Assembly (NCBI GenBank): GCA_963833965.1
Contig: CAWHZZ010000002.1
Span: 62,001-126,000, forward strand
Source of the DNA: CAJCIW01 sp963833965
GTDB taxonomy: Bacteria; Chlamydiota; Chlamydiia; Chlamydiales; Rhabdochlamydiaceae
Length of the DNA: 64,000 nt
Reading direction: 5' to 3'
This document shows, piece by piece, positions 58,993-64,000 of this stretch. Position numbers and translations under genes: made by a program. Every line of letters begins with the position of its first letter. The stretch's first letter is position 1. The notes under the pieces are model-generated. The model was not told the origin of the DNA. It saw only the letters and a program-made list of their open reading frames with translations, and ran no database searches.

Positions 58993-61626
58993 TTAGAGCG
59001 CTTGGAAGCTCATTCCTGGAATAGAGCGGATCGTGTCAGAAAATTTTTGAATGATCGTCTGTTTATAGGCGGCGTAATTGCCTTGAGGATTGAAGGTTCT
59101 GCCCGTATGGTGATCGTCGACAATGCAAAGATGCACTTCTTTGAAGGAGCGGGTAAAATTGTACAGGAACATGTTCATCATCAACTCACAAATCTGTTCG
59201 GGAGGATTTTGGTAGGCCCCGCTGCCCCAAGCGACTAGGACGACCGCATCGTGGCCGTTGTGTTGGGCCATGTCAAAAACTATGCCGAGTTTGCTCGTCG
59301 ATTGTTTGCTAAAGTCTTTGGGCATCTCCAACCGGCCTTGGATATTCGCCTCTAGCTCCAGTGGATTTTGGATGCCACTCTTCATCTGCAATTCTTTATT
59401 GAAGTTAAGGGCAGGCATGACAGCGAATGCCGTTTCAAAGGGTTTCTCCAGATAAGGGCAGCCTTGCGCTTCTTCTCCTCGGAAGACTGGGACATTAGAA
59501 ACGTAGAGGCCCGCATTAGGAGCATCTTTGTTGATCGGATAGAAGTTTGTTTGTTGCGCTCCTACGCTTGTATCTAACGCAGCGGAAAGACCTGTTCTTC
59601 GCATCAAGCTCTCTTCTTGTCCTCCGGCCCCTGTTTTGTATCCTCCGCCCGGATTCTCGTTGTGTGCGGCGTTAAGAACAATGGGATTGAGACCGCGCTC
59701 AATGCAGTCTTGCGCAACGGTGAGGCAATCTTTACTATACAGGAAAATTTTCGTTTCATTCGCCATCACTTTTGGAGAACCGTACTGACCCTGGTTTTGT
59801 GTGTAAACAGAACCGGTTGCTGGGAAGAGATTTAAGGAAATCACATTCCCATTCTCAGTGACGTAGAAACCAGCCTTCAGGGTGTGGAGGGTCTCGTCAA
59901 TGTATCCTTTGTGTAAAGACCTGCGATGATTTTCTTTCGCGTCATTGTCCAGGCCAGAAAAGTTCGGAGGATTGGCTTGAGTCCGCTTCGGCGTTTTGGA
60001 GTCCATCTCGATAACTTCATTAATCCTGAGGTCGGGGATCAAGAGGAGAAAGTAGCCTTTAAGGAACGGATATTGTTCTAGATAGGCTGCCGCGAGCGCT
60101 TTGTAGGAATCAGAAAAAACATTGGGGATCGAAGCCTCTGCGGGAAGGAATAAGGGGACGATCTGTTTTGCCAAAGCATGCAGTGTTTCCTTCTTAGCGT
60201 CATTCTTTGCTTGTCCTGCCACTTTCGATGCGTCGATTTTCTCCCATTCTTGAATTTTAGCTGGGATATCGCTACCAAGTTCTTTGTAAGTCGTTTTGAG
60301 TAATTCGGTGCGCATTGAAGTGCTGACGGCATTTAGGGTGTCTATTCTTGTGTCATTAGGAACATCGCAGCGCTTTTCTTCTGCGAGAAAGGAGACTCTT
60401 CCAAAGTTGTCATGGGCAATGGGATTGCCGGGCATCGGCCTGCCGCAAACTTCCCAATGCGTTTTCTGGATTGCATTTTGAATTTCGCGAGGAAGTCGGT
60501 GGAACAATTTTTTATACTCTACCGTGTCGCCTTTTTGCATAATGAGGATCATTTTGCTAAGGGTAAGGAGAATTGTTCCGGTGATGTCGCTTTTAGTTCT
60601 GGTAATTTCAATTGCGCACGCTTTTTGTATCGAAGTGGATTTACAGCGCTCTTCCTGATTCAAAAAAGAAACTTCCCCGAAGTTCTCATGGTGAATGGGG
60701 CTGCCTGGCATCGGCTTGTCGCGTAGGATCCACAATGTATTGTAGACTTGTAATTTTTCATAGCTGGCCAGTTTATCGAATCGCTCTAAAGCTTCTGTTT
60801 CTTTGCCAGTTCGCAGCAAGTAGTAGACGTGTCCCAACACCCAGTCGGGGATTTCTTGATTCTTTAGAGCGTTTTTGTCAAATTTAGAAATTGTGAACGA
60901 TTTTGGCAGTGCCGTTGGCTGCATAGCGCTGCTGGTGGAGCTGAATTGCGTGGAATAGGTGGGCGGGTTCAAAGGATGGCCGAGCGGGAACGAAGAAGTG
61001 GGCGTCCCAAGGAGCTGTGAAAAGACGTTGCTTAAAGATGTAGGGCTGCTCGTAGACGGCGGGGTCAAGGGCTGAACTTGGCGTTGTGAGAGTGGCTGTG
61101 TCGAGTTGCTAGTTGTGGACAACGGGGAGAAGAGGGTCGGTAAATTAACCATCGGAGATCCCAAGGGGGACAGCCTCCTCGCTCTGCCGGCATTCGAAAT
61201 TGCATTAAGATCTGGAATAGGTAGTGCAAAAGCTTGTGGCCGAGTGAAGCGTGAGAGAGATGGACTTGTTTCCTGAGCGGGCTGTGTTGTGGTGGAGACT
61301 GGGGAGATAGAGCTTCCAGAAAGTGCAACGGTGTCCTTATGAAGAAATTGCGGATTGTTCGGGCTCAAGAGGTAATTTTTTGGGAGATATTGCTTAAACA
61401 GTGCATTTCTTATTGTTAGACTCAAAAGGTTACTTTCTACTGAACACAATTTCTTTTTAAAATGCTCCATGCGTTTTTGAGTTTCTGCATCTGACGTGAT
61501 ATTTTGTTTGGAAAGGTCTTTAAACGCGCGCAATGTCACATCGTAGCTTTTGAGCCAAGAAGAGAAATCGTCTGCCAGTCCCAAGGAAAGCGATTCAGTT
61601 TTCCACTGAATTTCGTCCAGCTGCAT
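58993..61626 (-). CDS. Macrodomain poly(ADP-ribose) glycohydrolase-like protein (candidate T3SS effector)
   Basis: 877 aa. C-terminal 300 residues form a bacterial-type PARG/macrodomain (DUF2263, TIGR02452-type): VLNAAHNENPGGGYKTGAGG, then QEESLMRRTGL, i.e. the GGG(x)QEE catalytic signature with both glutamates. N-terminal and middle parts are Ser/Thr/Pro-rich (130-250) and two copies of PMPGNPI/PMPGSPI HxNFGxVSFL. It lies in the T3SS operon between cdsG and CT668, absent from C. trachomatis. It would hydrolyse ADP-ribose chains, probably in the host. ATG 61626 has no ribosome-binding site, and the frame stays open for about 47 codons up to a MITE, so the true start may have been lost. Confidence 0.82.
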   Translation of the reverse strand: MQLDEIQWKTESLSLGLADDFSSWLKSYDVTLRAFKDLSKQNITSDAETQKRMEHFKKKLCSVESNLLSLTIRNALFKQYLPKNYLLSPNNPQFLHKDTVALSGSSISPVSTTTQPAQETSPSLSRFTRPQAFALPIPDLNAISNAGRARRLSPLGSPMVNLPTLFSPLSTTSNSTQPLSQRQVQPLTPPSTSSPTSLSNVFSQLLGTPTSSFPLGHPLNPPTYSTQFSSTSSAMQPTALPKSFTISKFDKNALKNQEIPDWVLGHVYYLLRTGKETEALERFDKLASYEKLQVYNTLWILRDKPMPGSPIHHENFGEVSFLNQEERCKSTSIQKACAIEITRTKSDITGTILLTLSKMILIMQKGDTVEYKKLFHRLPREIQNAIQKTHWEVCGRPMPGNPIAHDNFGRVSFLAEEKRCDVPNDTRIDTLNAVSTSMRTELLKTTYKELGSDIPAKIQEWEKIDASKVAGQAKNDAKKETLHALAKQIVPLFLPAEASIPNVFSDSYKALAAAYLEQYPFLKGYFLLLIPDLRINEVIEMDSKTPKRTQANPPNFSGLDNDAKENHRRSLHKGYIDETLHTLKAGFYVTENGNVISLNLFPATGSVYTQNQGQYGSPKVMANETKIFLYSKDCLTVAQDCIERGLNPIVLNAAHNENPGGGYKTGAGGQEESLMRRTGLSAALDTSVGAQQTNFYPINKDAPNAGLYVSNVPVFRGEEAQGCPYLEKPFETAFAVMPALNFNKELQMKSGIQNPLELEANIQGRLEMPKDFSKQSTSKLGIVFDMAQHNGHDAVVLVAWGSGAYQNPPEQICELMMNMFLYNFTRSFKEVHLCIVDDHHTGRTFNPQGNYAAYKQTIIQKFSDTIRSIPGMSFQAL

Positions 61627-61774
61627 GAAACTGTTTAAGAGTTGTTCGGAGGGGATTTTAGAAGATGCTAGTTGCCATATTAAATCCTTGTCTAGAGGGT
61701 TTATTTTTTTTTCTTGGCAACTAAGTTTAGAGCACTGGCGGATTAAAGGCCCATGAATTTTTTTGGGCAGCTAG

Positions 61775-61853
61775 TGGTCCGTGACAAAAGTTTTAAGAGT
61801 AATTTCAGCGGCTTTGACGCTGAAATTGCTCCAAGAATTTTTGTCACGGACCA
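61775..61853. repeat. MITE-like element, family 2, copy D (short)
   Basis: TGGTCCGTGACAAAAG and CTTTTTGTCACGGACCA-type ends surround GGCTTTGACG; CTAG flanks both sides and may be the target duplication. It shares the ends and the AATTTCAGCGGCTTTGACGC block with 3985-4154. It abuts the open frame upstream of the PARG gene. The 61627-62048 gap otherwise holds this and the next repeat. Confidence 0.7.
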
Positions 61854-61872
61854 CTAGAGACGCTGCCCTTAC

Positions 61873-62037
61873 GAGTGTGTTTAACAATTCATTTCTCTCT
61901 ATAAAAGGATCTTTTCGGCATCTTCGAAAAGCCTGGCCTCGCCTATATCACCGTCCCGATATTTAGCTCGTCCAGACTTTTCAAATCTGCTCGAAAATCT
62001 CTCTTTTCTAGAAGGAAAGCAATTATTAAACACACTC
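61873..62037. repeat. Inverted repeat with GAGTGTGTTTAA ends (family 4)
   Basis: GAGTGTGTTTAACAATT at 61873 mirrors AATTATTAAACACACTC at 62021 (16 of 17). No coding sequence in the 165 bp. The same word recurs at 62529 and near 58020, so it may be a fourth MITE family inside the T3SS region. Confidence 0.5.
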
Positions 62038-62048
62038 TACGATAAAAA

Positions 62049-62501
62049 CTACTTCTTCTTTTTGGGAGTATGCGTCTGGCCTGAGGCGGGAGCGGGGGCT
62101 TTTTTGACGAATTTTTCCACAAATTCAAGGGAACTTGCGGCCAGATTTTTGATCATCGGGTCTTTCGCTTTCTGGACTGCCTCTTCGAGAACTTTTTCCC
62201 CTTTTGCACATTCGGAGGGATTAAGCGATAGCGAGAGGCCTAAAAAGGCGCGGGCCATCTCATTATTGGGGTCTTTGGCCAAAATCTCTTCAAACATCTT
62301 TGCCGCTTGCTTTAATTCTAATTTGCAAAGATGCATGTATCCCATCCCGATTTTGGGAAGAGTGTTGCTAGGATCCAGAAGTTCGGATGCTTTGAATAAT
62401 TTGATCGCTGCATCTTCATCGGATTGATTGATGGCGATGAATCCCGCCTCAGCGAGTAACAGGAACTGGTCTTTGGTTTTGTACTTTTGAAGCTGTCCCA
62501 T
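62049..62501 (-). CDS. cdsG: T3SS needle chaperone CdsG (TPR)
   Basis: 150 aa, TPR-like helices (FLLLAEAGFIAINQSDEDAAI, PKIGMGYMHLCKLELKQAAK, ARAFLGLSLSL). CT667 (CdsG) binds the needle subunit with CdsE, like PscG/YscG. The C-terminal tail is Lys/Pro-rich. Downstream of cdsF, separated by a hairpin. Confidence 0.85.
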   Translation of the reverse strand: MGQLQKYKTKDQFLLLAEAGFIAINQSDEDAAIKLFKASELLDPSNTLPKIGMGYMHLCKLELKQAAKMFEEILAKDPNNEMARAFLGLSLSLNPSECAKGEKVLEEAVQKAKDPMIKNLAASSLEFVEKFVKKAPAPASGQTHTPKKKK

Positions 62502-62528
62502 AGCGATGCCTTAATTTTAATTTGTTTA

Positions 62529-62578
62529 AGAGTGTGTTTGCAATGTAAGAGTGTGTCTTCATTTTGTAAACATACTCT
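62529..62578 (-). other. Hairpin between cdsF and cdsG
   Basis: AGAGTGTGTTTGCAA pairs imperfectly with TTTGTAAACATACTCT; an inner repeat AGAGTGTGTCTTC is included. It overlaps the cdsF stop and could stabilise the needle mRNA or reduce read-through, giving needle excess. Confidence 0.45.
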
Positions 62579-62816
62579 AAGAGCTCTTCTGGTTTCGCAC
62601 CATGTTGTTGATGACCGATTGCACTTGCGAAATCAGGTTCGAAATCGATTCTCCAATCTGGGTGACCTGGCTCATCGAAAACTGCAGCAGCAAGAATTTG
62701 CCAGGCGTCGCCTGCGAAATTTTACTCGCAACGGCTTTCACTTGAGAGATGACCTTGCTCTGAAGCTTCATGTATTGCTGGATCAAAGTGTGAAAGGATA
62801 TGGTCGACCATTCCAT
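62577..62816 (-). CDS. cdsF: T3SS needle subunit CdsF
   Basis: 79 aa, small helical-hairpin needle protein polymerised outside the cell. TPGKFLLLQFSMSQVTQIGE and NLISQVQSVINNMVRNQ match the C-terminal helix of SctF; P-G near residue 38 lies at the turn. CT666 homologue, in order between cdsE and cdsG. Confidence 0.88.
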   Translation of the reverse strand: MEWSTISFHTLIQQYMKLQSKVISQVKAVASKISQATPGKFLLLQFSMSQVTQIGESISNLISQVQSVINNMVRNQKSS

Positions 62817-62837
62817 TGAAATTCTCCTATAGATGTT

Positions 62838-63074
62838 CTATTTCTTGCTGGCGATTCTTGTTAATACTCTTTGCAATGCCGCATAACCGTGGAGTAGAAC
62901 GCCGAATTTATCGAAATCTTCCGATTCCGTTCCTTGCCGCAAAGTCATTTTTATCTCTTGAATGCGGCCTTCCACAGTTTTGAGCATCTCTTTTGCTTTA
63001 TTGGGGTTGCCCTTTAGTTCTTTTTCCAGATCGAATTCGAAAAGGGCTTTCCCTTTCTTTTCTAAGCCAAACAT
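62838..63074 (-). CDS. cdsE: T3SS needle chaperone CdsE
   Basis: 78 aa helical protein (KAKEMLKTVEGRIQEIKMTL, GYAALQRVLTRIASKK), homologue of CT665/CdsE, a DUF5398-type needle co-chaperone. AGGAG nine bases before ATG is formed partly at the border of the MITE 63089-63306. Confidence 0.88.
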   Translation of the reverse strand: MFGLEKKGKALFEFDLEKELKGNPNKAKEMLKTVEGRIQEIKMTLRQGTESEDFDKFGVLLHGYAALQRVLTRIASKK

Positions 63075-63088
63075 AATTTTTCACTCCT

Positions 63089-63306
63089 ATACACCTCGTG
63101 ATTCAAAAATCGGTCGCTGGCTTCGCCGGGGCATCTTCATCTTTGCAGCTGGCTCCATCGAGCTTGTGTTTGCACAAGCCCTGCTCCTCTTGCAAAAGAG
63201 CGATTCTACGCTCTTTTGCAAGTGTCCGCAGCCCCAACGGCTCCGCCTGCTGCAAATCTGAAGCGCCGGCATTGCCATCGACCGACTTTTGAATCACTCT
63301 GTGTAT
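63089..63306. repeat. MITE-like element, family 3, copy B, inside the T3SS operon
   Basis: ATACAC...TGATTCAAAA-TCGGTCG and its mirror, with inner TTGCAAAAGAGCG / CGCTCTTTTGCAA stem and other nested palindromes. Same end type and inner stem as 7995-8211. It lies in the spacer between cdsD and cdsE and may act as an attenuator. Confidence 0.7.
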
Positions 63307-63315
63307 CCCGATACA

Positions 63316-64000
63316 TTATTGCAGATTGTAGTTAATCCTAAATTTTAATCCATCTTTTTCGAGCAGCACCATGTTTGGCAGAATGCTCGTGATCGTCATG
63401 CCATCGATCGCGTCGCCCACGCTCATAATCTTGCCATTGACGACGACGAACATATTCTGATCGTCCCTTTTCGAATAGCCTGTCACTTGGTATTGCTGAG
63501 AAACATCGATCCGCGAAGTTTCCGCAGAGGTGTATATCACAAAATTTTTAACGAGCCGCACGCCTTTGACTGCTTTCAGCTGATCGACAGTGCTGAAAAA
63601 ATCGGATTCCTGTTTTTGGTCGACGCGACCCGCGAGCACGAGCTCTCCGTTGCTGAGTTGGAAATTTACGCCGCTAAACCCCTTCGTGACGAGCATGCTT
63701 TGGATCTGCGTTTGCAAGTTCGTCTCGACGACGACCTGGTTCTCGAGCTTGTCGATGTAGGGAAAATTGATATTCATGTAGTCGACGAGCGCAGACATTT
63801 GGTCTAAAGTTTGAATATAACCGCGCATGACAAATTTCCCGGGCACTGGAGAATAGATGGAGACCCCGATCCAATTCGGATTTGTCATCATCAAGGCGTT
63901 CATATTTTCCCAAACGAGCTCGTCGATGACGACATTGTCGTCGATCGATTTGACGAAAGTGAGATTGTTGATTTTGTATAACAGCTCTTGTTTGTCGACG
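63316..64000 (-). CDS. cdsD: T3SS inner-membrane ring protein CdsD, C-terminal part (runs off the window)
   Basis: The frame is open from the window edge through 63316 (228 codons here). It contains BON/ring-building segments: YTSAETSRIDVSQQYQVTGY, FSGVNFQLSNGELVLAGRVDQ, PVPGKFVMRGYIQTLDQM. SctD proteins form the larger inner-membrane ring; chlamydial CdsD also has N-terminal FHA domains, which would lie beyond the window. An internal ATG at 63903 is not the start. CT664 homologue and first of the cluster. Confidence 0.9.
   Translation of the reverse strand, partial: VDKQELLYKINNLTFVKSIDDNVVIDELVWENMNALMMTNPNWIGVSIYSPVPGKFVMRGYIQTLDQMSALVDYMNINFPYIDKLENQVVVETNLQTQIQSMLVTKGFSGVNFQLSNGELVLAGRVDQKQESDFFSTVDQLKAVKGVRLVKNFVIYTSAETSRIDVSQQYQVTGYSKRDDQNMFVVVNGKIMSVGDAIDGMTITSILPNMVLLEKDGLKFRINYNLQ

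Noticed and set aside
62049..63306. The small plus-strand ORFs in the needle region
   Set aside because: They are antisense to cdsE, cdsF and cdsG or lie in the palindromic MITE, which reads open on both strands because of its symmetry.

Overview
The window comes from a bacterium of the phylum Chlamydiota outside the Chlamydiaceae (a Parachlamydia-, Waddlia- or Simkania-type amoeba symbiont). The evidence is gene order. The type III secretion (T3SS) cluster runs in the Chlamydia trachomatis CT664-CT674 order (cdsD, cdsE, cdsF, cdsG, CT668-like, cdsN, cdsO, cdsP, cdsQ, pkn5, cdsC). The glyA-clpP-dapF block matches CT432-CT430, the dnaJ-rpsU-tsaB-lon block matches CT341-CT344, and rnz, xerC and an ABC-F ATPase match CT346-CT348. 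A CdsZ (CT398) homologue and a small Hc2-like histone mimic agree. CT numbers are quoted from memory.

Layout. 0-8 kb: zwf with a signal-peptide-like N-terminus, a tiny proline-rich ORF, an amino-acid antiporter overlapping a glycosyltransferase-like gene, and a SNF2/SWIM helicase. 8.2-13.3 kb: two tandem pentatricopeptide-repeat proteins, each with a C-terminal Smr-like domain; this is the most unusual locus in the window. 13.4-19.6 kb: dapF-clpP-glyA, a TetR-zinc ribbon-AlkD-MazG operon, a CBM20-like protein and cdsZ. 19.6-26 kb: RNase P RNA, a C45 hydrolase, an M48 protease, xerC, ABC-F and SpoU. 26-38.2 kb: a beta-barrel protein, a YVTN propeller, three small genes, then rnz-rhomboid-rfaE2-lon, tsaB-rpsU-dnaJ, a Fic enzyme and the Hc2-like gene. 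38.3-44.2 kb: glycosyltransferases, der, a YidD-like protein, a lipoprotein and a decayed DUF4160/DUF2442 pair. 44.3-64 kb: the T3SS cluster, read right to left.

The T3SS cluster carries additions to the C. trachomatis layout. A macrodomain poly(ADP-ribose) glycohydrolase-like gene lies between cdsG and the CT668 homologue. cdsP is duplicated. The secretin has eight tandem periplasmic modules. A 581-aa protein of unknown function and a GAMT-like methyltransferase lie between pkn5 and cdsC. The PARG-like and 581-aa proteins are candidate effectors.

The window is full of short palindromic, transposase-free elements (MITE-like) of at least four sequence families. They sit between genes, inside the T3SS operon, and in several cases supply the stop codon of the adjacent gene. 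No rRNA, tRNA, CRISPR array or complete transposase gene was seen.
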